Assembly (NCBI GenBank): GCA_028868995.1
Contig: JAGWTH010000023.1
Span: 1 to 59,804, forward strand
Direction: 5' to 3'
DNA: 59,804 bases
DNA from: Burkholderiales bacterium
GTDB taxonomy: Bacteria; Pseudomonadota; Gammaproteobacteria; Burkholderiales; Burkholderiaceae_C
Part shown: positions 45,548 through 54,406 of the stretch, one piece after another
Layout: each line of letters starts with the position of its first letter
How positions within the stretch are numbered: the first letter of the stretch is position 1
The notes under the pieces: model-generated
Database searches by the model: none
Told to the model about the DNA's origin: nothing
The model's input: only the letters and a program-made list of their open reading frames with translations
Position numbers and translations under genes: made by a program

Positions 45548-46396
45548 ATGGCCGACGCACCCGCCCTGGCGCCCGCCGCCGGCCTGGGCCTCAAGCCCGA
45601 ACACTTCGGGGACGCCGTGCGCGCCCCCGAGGCGGGCCTGTGGTTCGAGGTCCATCCCGAGAACTACCTCGTGGCGGGCGGGCCGCGCCTGGCCTGGCTG
45701 GAGGCGGTGCGCGAGCGCCATGCGCTGTCGCTGCACGGCGTGTCGCTGTCGCTCGCGGGCACCGAGCCGCTGGACGGGGAGCACCTGCGGCGCTTCGCCG
45801 CGCTGGTGCGCCGCGTGCAGCCGGCGCGGGTGTCCGAGCACCTCGCCTGGTCGCGCTTCGGCGGCGGCTGGCTGCCCGACCTGCTGCCCTTCCCGCGCAC
45901 GACCGAGGCGCTGCAGCGCATCGCGAGCCGCGTCGCCCACACGCAGGACGCGCTCGGATGCGCGATCGCCATCGAGAACCCCAGCCACTACCTGCCCCTG
46001 CCCGGCCACGAGTGGGACGAGATCGACTTCCTGCGCGAGCTCGTGCGCCGCACCGGCTGCACGCTGCTGCTGGACATCAACAACGTGCACGTGTCGGCAC
46101 ACAACCTGGGCTTCGACGCCGCCGCCTGGCTGGACCGCTTTCCCGCCGAGGCGGTGAGCGAGCTGCACCTGGCCGGCCACTCCAGCGATCCGGCGCTCGG
46201 TCCCGCGCTGCTGGTGGACTCGCACGACGCGCCCGTCGCGAGTCCCGTGTGGGACCTGTACCGGCGCTTCGTCGAACGCGCCGGGCCGCGGCCGACGCTG
46301 ATCGAGCGGGACGGCAACGTGCCCTCCTTCACCGAGCTGATGCGCGAACGCGCGTTGGCGCAGGCCGTGCTGGACGACTGCGAGGTCCCCGCATGA
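45548..46396 (+). CDS. bufB: MNIO/DUF692 multinuclear iron oxidase (BufB)
   Basis: 282 residues, TIM-barrel fold. Metal-ligand-bearing motifs of the MNIO family are SLHGVSLSL, SEHLAWSR, AIENPSHYLPL, LLDINNVHVSAHNLG, ELHLAGH and VDSHDAPV. It oxidises cysteines of the BufA precursor. It starts eight bases after bufA1 and overlaps bufC by four bases. Confidence 0.94.
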   Translation: MADAPALAPAAGLGLKPEHFGDAVRAPEAGLWFEVHPENYLVAGGPRLAWLEAVRERHALSLHGVSLSLAGTEPLDGEHLRRFAALVRRVQPARVSEHLAWSRFGGGWLPDLLPFPRTTEALQRIASRVAHTQDALGCAIAIENPSHYLPLPGHEWDEIDFLRELVRRTGCTLLLDINNVHVSAHNLGFDAAAWLDRFPAEAVSELHLAGHSSDPALGPALLVDSHDAPVASPVWDLYRRFVERAGPRPTLIERDGNVPSFTELMRERALAQAVLDDCEVPA

Positions 46397-47151
46397 ACGG
46401 TTTCCACGAAGACTTCGCCGCAGCCCTGCTGGCCCCGCCCGGCGCGGACCCGGGTCCGCTGGCCGCGCTCGCGGGCCAGCCCGCCTTCGCCGTCTACCGC
46501 AACACCGTGGCCCAGGGCTGCGCCGATGCGCTGGCGGCGAACTTCCCCTCGGTGCTGCGGCTGGTCGGCGAGGACTGGTTCCGCGACGTGGCCGTGGCCT
46601 ACACGCGCCGCCATCCCCCGCGCGATGCCCGCCTGCTCGCCTACGGCGACGAGGGCTTCGGCACCTTCCTGCAGGCGGTGCCCACGGCGGCTGGCCTGCC
46701 CTGGCTGGAAGGCGTCGCGCGGCTCGACACGCTGTGGCGAGCCGCGCATGTCGCGGCCGACGCGCCGGTGCTGCCGGCGGGCGCGCTGGCCGCGCTCGAC
46801 GCGCAGGCACTGGCCGCCTGCCGGCTGGTGCCGCATCCGGCGACCCGCTGGGCCTGGTTCGACGGGCAGCCGGTGCCCGGGATCTGGATGCGCGAGCGCG
46901 AGCATCGGCTCCCCCAGGACGATCTCGCCTGGCGCAGCGAGGGGCTGCTGCTCGTGCGCCCCGAGGGCGAAGTCGCCTGTCAACCGCTGCCGCAGGCCGG
47001 CTGCGTGCTGCTCGATGCCTGCGCCGCCGGCCTGCCCCTGGGCATGGCGGCCGAACAGGCGCTTGCCCGTGATCCGCAAGCCGACCTCCCGCAGGCGCTG
47101 CGCCAGCTGCTGCAGGCGGGCGCCTTCTCTTCCCTTGCCAAGGACGAATGA
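46393..47151 (+). CDS. bufC: DUF2063 MNIO partner protein (BufC)
   Basis: 252 residues. The N-terminal DUF2063 domain has [37 protein letters not shown] and the family phrase [16 protein letters not shown]. BufC-type proteins recognise the precursor and present it to BufB. Its start overlaps the bufB stop (ATGA) and its end overlaps bufD (ATGATG), so the three enzymes are tightly coupled. Confidence 0.92.
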   Translation: MNGFHEDFAAALLAPPGADPGPLAALAGQPAFAVYRNTVAQGCADALAANFPSVLRLVGEDWFRDVAVAYTRRHPPRDARLLAYGDEGFGTFLQAVPTAAGLPWLEGVARLDTLWRAAHVAADAPVLPAGALAALDAQALAACRLVPHPATRWAWFDGQPVPGIWMREREHRLPQDDLAWRSEGLLLVRPEGEVACQPLPQAGCVLLDACAAGLPLGMAAEQALARDPQADLPQALRQLLQAGAFSSLAKDE

Positions 47152-47651
47152 TGAACCCCGACCTCTCCTCGAACGCCGCCCTGCGCAACGCCGCGCACGG
47201 CACCGGCACCCCGGCAACGCTGGGCACGCGCTGGAACGCGCTGGCCCTGCGGCTCGAAAGCCTGGTGACCCACGACCTGCTGGCGCTCGGCGCGCGCCTG
47301 GCGATCGCCGCCATCTTCTTCCTGTCCGGGCGCACCAAGGTCGAGGGCCTCCTCACGCTGACGCCCGGCGCGATCGAGCTGTTCCGCAGCGAGTACCGGC
47401 TGCCGCTGGTGCCGCCGGAGATCGCGGCCCATGCCGCGGCCTATGCCGAGCACCTGTTCCCGCTGCTGCTGGTGCTGGGACTGGGCACGCGCTTTGCCGC
47501 GGCAGCACTGTTCGGGATGACGCTGGTGATCGAGGTGTTCGTGTATCCCGACGCCTGGCCCACGCACCTGTCCTGGGCCGCGCTGCAGCTGTACCTGGTG
47601 GGGCGCGGCGCCGGCCGCTGGTCGCTGGATCGGCGGCTGGGCCTGGCCTGA
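47148..47651 (+). CDS. bufD: DoxX family membrane protein (BufD)
   Basis: 167 residues with four membrane helices from about residue 40 ([40 protein letters not shown]). The DoxX fold is common as the last gene of bufferin operons; its role there is unsettled, perhaps redox supply. Two ATGs (47148 and 47151) are possible, both overlapping the bufC stop. Confidence 0.88.
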   Translation: MMNPDLSSNAALRNAAHGTGTPATLGTRWNALALRLESLVTHDLLALGARLAIAAIFFLSGRTKVEGLLTLTPGAIELFRSEYRLPLVPPEIAAHAAAYAEHLFPLLLVLGLGTRFAAAALFGMTLVIEVFVYPDAWPTHLSWAALQLYLVGRGAGRWSLDRRLGLA

Positions 47652-47661
47652 GGCGCCGCGC

Positions 47662-48102
47662 TCAGGCGCTCGCGCCGGTCGCCTGCCTCAGCACGCGGGC
47701 GACGCGGCGCGGACCGCCCTCGACCTGCTCCACCAGGCTCAACCGGCCGTAGCGGAAGGCGTCGAGCACGGCGATCATGTCGTCGCCCACCGACGGGTCC
47801 AGCCCGCGCAGCGTGACGAGGGGCAGCGCCTCGTGGTCCCGCACGGCGGCCAGGAAGGCCAGGATGTCGTGCCGGTGGCGCGGCTCGCGCTCCTCGGCGC
47901 GCCGCAGCAGCCGGTCGAAGGCGGCCAGCCCGGCCTCGGTGGCCCGGTGCGAGGCGATCTCCTCGCCGGTCATGCGGGCCCGCTCCAGCAGCGTGCCCTC
48001 GTGGTCGATGCGCAGGCGGTCGCCGCGACCGCACACGAGCTGCACGCGCTGGATCCGCTCCAGCTGGGCCTCGTGCCGGCGCTCCCGTTCCGTCTTTCCC
48101 AT
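47662..48102 (-). CDS. Hypothetical protein, DUF7673-like
   Basis: 146 residues. The N-terminus is strongly charged (MGKTERERRHEAQLERIQRV). The C-terminal part (ATEAGLAAFDRLLRRAEERE, then LRGLDPSVGDDMIAVLDAFR) resembles a small family of plasmid and Burkholderiales proteins of unknown function (recalled as DUF7673; not verified). It has no signal peptide or membrane helix. It is convergent with bufD and not part of that operon. Confidence 0.55.
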   Translation of the reverse strand: MGKTERERRHEAQLERIQRVQLVCGRGDRLRIDHEGTLLERARMTGEEIASHRATEAGLAAFDRLLRRAEEREPRHRHDILAFLAAVRDHEALPLVTLRGLDPSVGDDMIAVLDAFRYGRLSLVEQVEGGPRRVARVLRQATGASA

Positions 48103-48209
48103 GGCGCGTCCCCTCGGACGCCGCCGCGGGCCGCGGCGGCATGCGCTGACTTTCTACTGCAGCGCGGCCGCGGCGTGAAGGGGGGCTTCCCGGCGCGGCG
48201 GCGCGGTGC

Positions 48210-49190
48210 TCAGACGACGTGTTCGGGCGCGAGCGCGCAGGCGGCACCGGTGGCCGCCACCTCGATCTGCAGGGTCGCGTGGTGGATGTCGAAGCCTTGC
48301 TCCAGCCGCTCGCTCGCCATGCGCAGGAAGGCGTCGCCGGGGTGGCCGCCCGGCATCACCAGGTGCGCGGTGAGCGCGTTCTCGGAGGTGCTCATCGCCC
48401 AGATGTGCAGGTCGTGCACCTCGGCGACTCCGGGCAGGCCGGCCAGCAGCCCCTGCACGCGAGCGGCGTCGATGCCGGCAGGCACGGCCTGCAGCGCCAG
48501 CCCCAGCGACTGCCGCAGCAGGCCCCAGGCGCTCCACAGGATCAGCGCCGACACGACCAGGGTCAGCGCCGGGTCCAGCCAGTTCCAGCCGGTGGCGAGC
48601 ACGGCCGCGCCGGCGATGGCCACGGCGAGCGACACCGCCGCATCGGCCGCCATGTGCAGGTAGACGCCGCGCAGGTTCAGGTCCTTCTTGCCGCCCGCCA
48701 TGAACATCCAGGCGGTGATGCCGTTGACCAGCACGCCGGCGAGTGCCACGGCGATCACCATGCCGCCGCGTACCGGCTCGGGAGCGGACAGCCTCAGAGC
48801 GGCCTCCCAGGCGAGGCCGCCAGTGACCACCAGCAAGGCGGCGGCGTTGAGCAGGGCCGCCAGGATGGAGCTGCCGCGCAGCCCGTAGGTGAAGCGCCCG
48901 CTGGGCGGCCGCCGCGCCAGGCCGGCGGCGCCCCAGGCCAGCAGCAGCGCCAGCACGTCGCCGAGGTTGTGGACCGCGTCGGCCATGAGGGCGAGGGAAT
49001 GGGCCGCCGCGCCGAACAGCCATTCGGCCAGCACGAAACCCGTGTTCAGGATGCAGCCGACCGCGAACGCCTTGCCGAAGGAGGCCGGGGCGTGCACGTG
49101 CCCGTGGTGGTGCCCGTGATCGTGATCGTGATCGTGATCGTCGTGGTGGGGGTGGTCGTGGTGGGGGTGGTCGTGGTTTCCGGCCTTCAT
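48210..49190 (-). CDS. Cation diffusion facilitator (zinc/cobalt/cadmium efflux)
   Basis: 326 residues. A His/Asp-rich N-terminus (residues 5-35, about 15 His) is encoded by short tandem repeats. Six membrane helices follow with metal-site motifs LMADAVHNLGDVLALLL and LHMAADAAVSLAVA. The cytoplasmic ferredoxin-like domain has EVHDLHIWAMSTSENALTAH, the CzcD-type signature. The 107-base gap (48103-48209) downstream holds nothing recognisable. Its start faces the rhomboid gene 52 bases away. Confidence 0.92.
   Translation of the reverse strand: MKAGNHDHPHHDHPHHDDHDHDHDHGHHHGHVHAPASFGKAFAVGCILNTGFVLAEWLFGAAAHSLALMADAVHNLGDVLALLLAWGAAGLARRPPSGRFTYGLRGSSILAALLNAAALLVVTGGLAWEAALRLSAPEPVRGGMVIAVALAGVLVNGITAWMFMAGGKKDLNLRGVYLHMAADAAVSLAVAIAGAAVLATGWNWLDPALTLVVSALILWSAWGLLRQSLGLALQAVPAGIDAARVQGLLAGLPGVAEVHDLHIWAMSTSENALTAHLVMPGGHPGDAFLRMASERLEQGFDIHHATLQIEVAATGAACALAPEHVV
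49116..49176. repeat. Tandem repeats coding the His-rich tail of the CDF protein
   Basis: Four copies of the hexamer GTGATC (49116-49139) are followed by two and a half copies of a 15-mer GTCGTGGTGGGGGTG (49140-49176). On the minus strand these encode alternating Asp-His units. Slippage here would vary the number of histidines without breaking the frame for multiples of three. Confidence 0.85.
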
Positions 49191-49242
49191 GCCCCGATTG
49201 GACACCATCCGCCGCGGCGCCGGCCCGTTACAGTCACGGCCC

Positions 49243-49986
49243 ATGATCCCGCTCGGCGACGACATCCGGCCGCGGCGCACGCCGCTCGTGTGCCTGCTGC
49301 TGCTGGCCGCGATGGCGGCGACCTGGGTGCTGGTGCAGGGCGCCGGCCTCGATGACCGCGCCCTGGCCGCCAGCGTGTGCAACCTGGGCCTGGTGGCCGG
49401 CGACATCACGGGCCGGGCGCACATCGGCACGGCGGTGCCGATCGGCCCCGGCATGGCCTGCGTGGTGGACGGCGGCCCGCTGAACTGGATCACGCCGCTG
49501 ACTTCCATGTTCCTGCACGGCAGCTGGATGCACCTGCTGGGCAACGCCCTCTTCTTCTGGGTGTTCGGCCGCAACGTCGAGGACGCGATGGGACGCTCGC
49601 GCTTCCTCGCCTTCTACCTGCTGTGCGGCCTGGCGGCAGCCGCCGGGCAGGTGGCCGCCGATCCGGCCTCGCCCGTGCCCATGGCGGGCGCCTCGGGGGC
49701 CATCTCCGGCGTGATGGGCGCCTACCTCGTGATGTATCCCGCGGCTCGCATCCGCATGCTGTTCATCTTCATCATCCTGTTCAAGGTGTTCGCCGTGCCG
49801 GCCTGGCTGGTGCTGCTGTACTGGTTCGGGATCCAGGTGCTGTCGGCCCTGCCGCAGCTGTCGGGAGCGCAGCAGGCCGTCGAATCGGGCGTGGCGGTCA
49901 TGGCCCACATCGCCGGTTTCCTCGCCGGCATCGCGCTGGCGCGGCCCTTCGCTCGGGGCGCCCCCCGCGCGCGCCGCTGGCTGTAG
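49243..49986 (+). CDS. Rhomboid family intramembrane serine protease
   Basis: 247 residues with six or seven membrane helices. The catalytic dyad is Ser151 in GASGAISGV and His222 in AHIAGFLAG. The conserved WMHLLGN (His97, Asn101) stabilises the oxyanion. The start is the ATG after the internal gap; an earlier in-frame ATG overlaps the CDF gene start. Substrate unknown. Confidence 0.92.
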   Translation: MIPLGDDIRPRRTPLVCLLLLAAMAATWVLVQGAGLDDRALAASVCNLGLVAGDITGRAHIGTAVPIGPGMACVVDGGPLNWITPLTSMFLHGSWMHLLGNALFFWVFGRNVEDAMGRSRFLAFYLLCGLAAAAGQVAADPASPVPMAGASGAISGVMGAYLVMYPAARIRMLFIFIILFKVFAVPAWLVLLYWFGIQVLSALPQLSGAQQAVESGVAVMAHIAGFLAGIALARPFARGAPRARRWL

Positions 49987-50123
49987 CCTTCAGGATCGGG
50001 ATTCTCCGGTCGTAGGCATCCTGCCGATGGCCACGGACTTCCAGCCAAGCATCCGGCGCGCTTGTCGTACGTCAAACCGATGCGGCTGCAAGCGCCGGGT
50101 AAGGCCGCCCGTACAGACTGCGC

Positions 50124-52067
50124 ATGGAGCCTGCGACCCGGACAAGGAGCCGGATCGTTACAGAACGCAGAGCAAATAACCCCGCGTTGGACCGGGGAAA
50201 GCCTGTGTCCCGGCATTTCTCGCTTACACCACGGCACGTGGACGGAAAACAAGACCTCGCACCGGACCGTCAAGACGACCTGACTCTGTCGGGGTTCGTC
50301 GCATCGGCCGTGGTCGCGCTCGTCCTGGTCGGCGGCACCTACTGGATGTCGCTGAAGGAAACCCAGGCGCAGCACTGGATCAGCCACAGCCGCGAGCTGC
50401 TGGCGACCCTGGCGGCCACCCGCGCCGACGTCGTGGACATCCAGAACGGGCAGCGCGGATTCGTTGTCACCGGCAACGATTCGGAGTTGCAGCTCTACGA
50501 CACGGCCCGCAAGGAGGTCGAGGACGACCTGCAGCGCCTGCGCGACCTGACCCTGGACAACCCGGCACAGCAGGCCCTGCTGCGGGAGCTGGAGGGCCAC
50601 CTGGCCACCCGCCTGGCCATCGCCGCCACGACGATCGAGGCCCGCCGCGCGGGCGGGTTCGGCGCGGCCAAGGCGATCATGGACCGGGGCACCGGCCAGC
50701 AGGAGATGGCGAGCCTGCGCGAGCTGCTGCAACGCATGGAGAACGCAGAAGGCCGGCTGCTCGCGCAGCGCCTGGCCAGCCACGAGCGCTTCCTGAACGC
50801 GTTCTGGAGCGGCATGGCGGCCCTGCTGCTGGCGCTGCTGGCGGCCCTGGCCGTGCTGTACCAGCTGTTCCGGCGCAAGCGGCAGGCGGAGCGCCGGCTG
50901 TTCGAGGGCGAGCAGCAGTTCCACCTGATGACCGACAGCATCACGGAATACGCCATCCTGAGGCTGGACGCGGAAGGCTGCGTGCGCACCTGGAACCCGG
51001 GCTCGCGGCGCATCAAGGGGTACGAGGAGGCGGAGATCGTCGGCCAGCACTTCTCTCGCTTCTACACTCCCGAGGACCGGGCCGCAGGCCTGCCCCAGCG
51101 CGCCCTGGAAACGGCGCAGAAGGAGGGCCGCTTCAGCGACGAAGGCTGGCGGCTGCGCAAGGACGGCTCGCGCTTCTGGGCGGCGGTGGCCATCGCGCCG
51201 CTGCGCGACGCCCAGGGCCGCCTGCGGGGCTTCGCCAAGGTCACCCGCGACCTGAGCGAGCGCAAGGCTGCCGAGGAGGAGCTGCAGCGCCTGAACAGCC
51301 ACCTGGAGTCGCTGGTGCAGGAGCGCACGAGCGAGCTGCAGGAGTCCAACCAGGCCCTGCGCGCCGCCCGTGACCGCCTCCAGGCCCTGTCGTCCCGCCT
51401 GATCACGGCGCAGGAGGAAGAGCGCCGCCACGTCGCGCGGGAGCTGCACGACGAGACCGGCCAGGCCCTCACCCTCATCCGCATGCAGCTGAGCGAACTG
51501 GCGAGCGCCGGCCCCGCCGACGCGCCCAGGGTGGGCGAATGCTTGCAGAGCGTGGACCGAGCCATCAGCCACATCCGCGGGCTGTCGCTGCGGCTGCGCC
51601 CGCCGATGCTGGACGACCTGGGACTCTCCGACGCCGTGGAATGGGTGGCCGGGCAGCAGGCCCGCGCGGCCGGCTGGGCCCTGCGCCTGGACGTGCAGGA
51701 ACTCGACGAACGCCTGCCCGGCGACGTGGAGACCGCCTGCTTCCGCATCTGCCAAGAGGCCCTCACCAACGCCGCGCGCTATGCCCGCGCGACCGAGGTG
51801 GCCGTCTCGCTTCGGCGCGCCGGCGACGAGCTGGAGCTGGTGGTCGCCGACAACGGCGGCGGCTTCGACCTGGCGCGCTACCGCACGCCCGAGGAGCGGC
51901 GCAAGCACTTCGGCCTGGTGTCGATGTCCGAGCGCGCGGCCCTCGCCGGGGGCCGCCTGGAGATCGACACCGCGCCGGGCCGCGGCACCCGCGTGCACGC
52001 GGTGTTCGACTTGTCGCCGCGGCACGGCGACCAGCCGGCCAGCGCGCCCGGCGAGCTGTTCGCCTGA
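50124..52067 (+). CDS. CHASE3/PAS histidine kinase of the NarL-partner (HisKA_3) class
   Basis: 647 residues. Membrane helices near 57-75 and 225-245 flank a periplasmic CHASE3-like domain (about 80-215; IQNGQRGFVVTGNDSELQLY). A PAS domain spans about 270-385 (YAILRLDAEGCVRTWNPGSR). A coiled coil leads to HisKA_3 with the acceptor His in RRHVARELHDETGQALTLIR, then an HATPase (ICQEALTNAARYARA; DNGGGFD). The start is uncertain: ATG 50124 has no site, while GTG 50205 follows GGGGAAAGCC and still precedes the first helix. No response regulator gene is adjacent. 49987-50123 shows no other gene. Confidence 0.87.
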   Translation: MEPATRTRSRIVTERRANNPALDRGKPVSRHFSLTPRHVDGKQDLAPDRQDDLTLSGFVASAVVALVLVGGTYWMSLKETQAQHWISHSRELLATLAATRADVVDIQNGQRGFVVTGNDSELQLYDTARKEVEDDLQRLRDLTLDNPAQQALLRELEGHLATRLAIAATTIEARRAGGFGAAKAIMDRGTGQQEMASLRELLQRMENAEGRLLAQRLASHERFLNAFWSGMAALLLALLAALAVLYQLFRRKRQAERRLFEGEQQFHLMTDSITEYAILRLDAEGCVRTWNPGSRRIKGYEEAEIVGQHFSRFYTPEDRAAGLPQRALETAQKEGRFSDEGWRLRKDGSRFWAAVAIAPLRDAQGRLRGFAKVTRDLSERKAAEEELQRLNSHLESLVQERTSELQESNQALRAARDRLQALSSRLITAQEEERRHVARELHDETGQALTLIRMQLSELASAGPADAPRVGECLQSVDRAISHIRGLSLRLRPPMLDDLGLSDAVEWVAGQQARAAGWALRLDVQELDERLPGDVETACFRICQEALTNAARYARATEVAVSLRRAGDELELVVADNGGGFDLARYRTPEERRKHFGLVSMSERAALAGGRLEIDTAPGRGTRVHAVFDLSPRHGDQPASAPGELFA

Positions 52068-52073
52068 AAGCGC

Positions 52074-52898
52074 CTAGTTGTCGGTGCCGGCGTTCGGGAA
52101 GAACAGCTGCTCGCCGTTGATCTTGTAGCTGGCGATGGTCTGCTGGCCCGCCGGCGAGGTGACCCAGTCGATGAACTTCTGGGCCTCGGCCGACTTCACG
52201 TGCGGGTACTTCTGCGGGCTCACCAGCATCACGCCGTACTGGTTGAACAGTCGCTTGTCGCCTTCCACGAGGATCGTGAGGTCGCCGCGGTTCTTGAAAT
52301 TCAGCCAGGTGCCGCGGTCGGTGACCACGTAGGCGTTGCTGGAAGAGGCGATGTTGAGCGCCGGCCCCATGCCGCAGCCGCACTCCTTGTAGCCCGCGCC
52401 GTAATGGTCGAGCCCGGCGATCTTCCAGAACCGCTTCACCGCGGCGTCGGTGCCGCTCTTGTCGCCGCGGGAGATGAAGGGAGCGTTGGTGGACGCGACC
52501 TTCTTCAGCGCCTCGACGATGTCGTGGCCCTTGACCCCCGCGGGGTCGGACTTGGGCCCGACCATCACGAAGTCGTTGTACATCACGGGATAGCGGCGCG
52601 GCGCATAGCCCTCGGCGATGTACTTCTCCTCGGCGGCGCGGTTGTGCACGAACAGCACGTCGGCGTCGCCGCGCTTGGCCATGTCGATCGCCTGGCCGGT
52701 GCCCACGGCGACCACCTTGACCCCGATGCCGGTGGCCTTGGTGAACGCGGGCAGCAGGGTGCCGAAGAGGCCGGACTGCTCGGTGGAGGTGGTGGAGGCC
52801 ATCACCATGGTGGTCTGCTGGGCCCAGGCGCCGCCGGTGGCGGCCAGGGCGAAGGCGGCGGCGCAGAAGGCGCGCCGCAGAAGCTTGGTCTTGTTCAT
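52074..52898 (-). CDS. tupA: Tungstate ABC transporter substrate-binding protein
   Basis: 274 residues with a signal peptide (ending GGAWA). The oxyanion-binding motif STTSTEQSGLF (35-45), VKVVAVGTGQAIDMAKRGDADVL-type segments and SRGDKSGTD are those of TupA rather than PstS. It binds tungstate in the periplasm. The start overlaps the stop of the ATPase gene (ATGA). Confidence 0.9.
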   Translation of the reverse strand: MNKTKLLRRAFCAAAFALAATGGAWAQQTTMVMASTTSTEQSGLFGTLLPAFTKATGIGVKVVAVGTGQAIDMAKRGDADVLFVHNRAAEEKYIAEGYAPRRYPVMYNDFVMVGPKSDPAGVKGHDIVEALKKVASTNAPFISRGDKSGTDAAVKRFWKIAGLDHYGAGYKECGCGMGPALNIASSSNAYVVTDRGTWLNFKNRGDLTILVEGDKRLFNQYGVMLVSPQKYPHVKSAEAQKFIDWVTSPAGQQTIASYKINGEQLFFPNAGTDN

Positions 52899-53593
52899 CC
52901 GAGTTCTCCTTTCACGAACAACTCGGCCTCGCGGGACGTCTGTCCCAGCGGGCCGTCGAAAAACGCGGCGACCGGCAGGTCGGCCAGCACGCGGCCTTCC
53001 TGCAGGTACACCACCCGGCTGGCCAGGCGCTTGACCTGGCCCAGGTTGTGGCTGGCGAACACCAGGGTGGTGCCGTCGGCGGCGAACTCCTCCATCAGCC
53101 GCTCGACCTCGCGCTTGGCATGCGGGTCGAGCGCGGAGGTGGGCTCGTCGAGCAGCAGCACGTGCGGCCGCAGCGCCCAGGCGCGCGCCAGGGCCAGCCG
53201 CTGCAGCTCGCCGCCGGACAGCGTGCGCGCGTTGCGCAGCGCGCGCGCGCCCAGCCCCACCCGCTCGAGGGCCGGCAGCGCCTCCTGCCTGGCCTGCCGC
53301 CAGGGCATGCCGCGCAGCCAGAGACCCAGGGCCACGTTGGCCTGCGCCGACAGGCGCAGCGCGAACGGCCGCTGGAACACCATGGCCTGGCGCAGGGTCC
53401 CGTCGCGCAGGACCGAACCGGCGCTGGGGCGCAGCAGCCCGTGCAGCACGCGCAGCAGCGTGCTCTTGCCGCTGCCGTTGGCGCCGATCAGGGCCAGGCG
53501 CTCGCCGGGGGCGATGCGCAGGTCCACCGCGCGCAGGGCCTGCACAGCGCCGTAGCGCAGGTCGACGCCCTTCAACTGCACCCAGGCGGCCAT
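52895..53593 (-). CDS. tupC: Tungstate ABC transporter ATP-binding protein
   Basis: 232 residues. Walker A GANGSGKS (37-44), signature LSGGELQRLALARA, Walker B VLLLDEPTSALD. It begins on the last base of the permease stop (TGATG) and ends over the tupA start. Confidence 0.92.
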   Translation of the reverse strand: MAAWVQLKGVDLRYGAVQALRAVDLRIAPGERLALIGANGSGKSTLLRVLHGLLRPSAGSVLRDGTLRQAMVFQRPFALRLSAQANVALGLWLRGMPWRQARQEALPALERVGLGARALRNARTLSGGELQRLALARAWALRPHVLLLDEPTSALDPHAKREVERLMEEFAADGTTLVFASHNLGQVKRLASRVVYLQEGRVLADLPVAAFFDGPLGQTSREAELFVKGELG

Positions 53594-54321
53594 CAGGTGG
53601 CCCCGGCGAGCACCATGCCCTCGGCACGGGCCCCGCGCCAGCGCGAAAGGAGGGAGATGGCGGCGTTGAGGACCAGCACCACGGACAGCAGCACGAAGCC
53701 GAGGGCGAGCGCCATGGGCAGGTCCCCCTTCTCGGTCTCCAGCGCGATGGCGGTGGTCATCACGCGGGTGTAGCCGTCGATGTTGCCGCCGACGATCATC
53801 ACCGCGCCCACCTCGGAGATGGCCCGCCCGAAGCTGGCCAGCACCACGGTCAGCAGGGCGAAGCGCTCGTCCCAGGCCAGCAGCAGGCTGCGCAGCAGGC
53901 CCCGCGCGCCCAGCGAGGCGAGCTGCTCGCCGTTGGCGCGCTCGGCGTCCTCGACCACCTGGCGGGTCAGCGCGGTGGCCACCGGCAGCACCAGCAGCGA
54001 CTGCGCGAGCACCATGGCCTTGAACGAGAACAGCCAGCCCAGGAAGCCCAGCGGCCCATTGCGGGTCAGCAGCAGGTAGACCGCCAGGCCGACCACCACC
54101 GAAGGGACGGCCAGGAAGGTGTTCAGCACGGTCAGCAGGGCGTCGCGGCCGGCGAACCGCGCCACGGCCAGCCAGGCGCCCACCGCGATGCCCAGAACGC
54201 AGGCGATGGCGCAGGACAGGCTGCTCACGGCGAGCGAGCGACCGACGATGGAAAGCATCAGCGGATCGGCGGCGGCGATCAGGTGCGCCGCCTGCGCGAG
54301 GCTTTCCTCGAACGTGTTCAT
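53593..54321 (-). CDS. tupB: Tungstate ABC transporter permease
   Basis: 242 residues with about six membrane helices. The loop EQLASLGARGLLRSLLLAWD contacts the ATPase, followed by GRAISEVGAVMIVGGNIDGY, characteristic of TupB and related oxyanion permeases. First gene of tupBCA. Divergent from a ModE-N/PBP-like regulator gene. Confidence 0.92.
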   Translation of the reverse strand: MNTFEESLAQAAHLIAAADPLMLSIVGRSLAVSSLSCAIACVLGIAVGAWLAVARFAGRDALLTVLNTFLAVPSVVVGLAVYLLLTRNGPLGFLGWLFSFKAMVLAQSLLVLPVATALTRQVVEDAERANGEQLASLGARGLLRSLLLAWDERFALLTVVLASFGRAISEVGAVMIVGGNIDGYTRVMTTAIALETEKGDLPMALALGFVLLSVVLVLNAAISLLSRWRGARAEGMVLAGAT

Positions 54322-54368
54322 GGGGCCGTGATGCTAAGGCCTGCGAATACCCCTGCGGCACCGGGCTT

Positions 54369-54385
54369 GCGAGTTATGAATTCGC
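54369..54385. promoter_or_regulatory. Candidate operator between tupB and its regulator
   Basis: The imperfect dyad GCGAGTTATGAATTCGC (GCGA-N9-TCGC) lies in the 85-base divergent gap, the only AT-richer stretch there. It may be the binding site of the regulator at 54407. No certain -35/-10 pairs were found. Confidence 0.4.
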
Positions 54386-54406
54386 CTGCATAGGGCCAGG
54401 ACGGCC

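Noticed and set aside
49206-49231. A third SigF promoter before the CDF exporter
   Set aside because: On the minus strand GTAACG-N16-GATG resembles the motif but mismatches in both elements, including most of the CGAA box.
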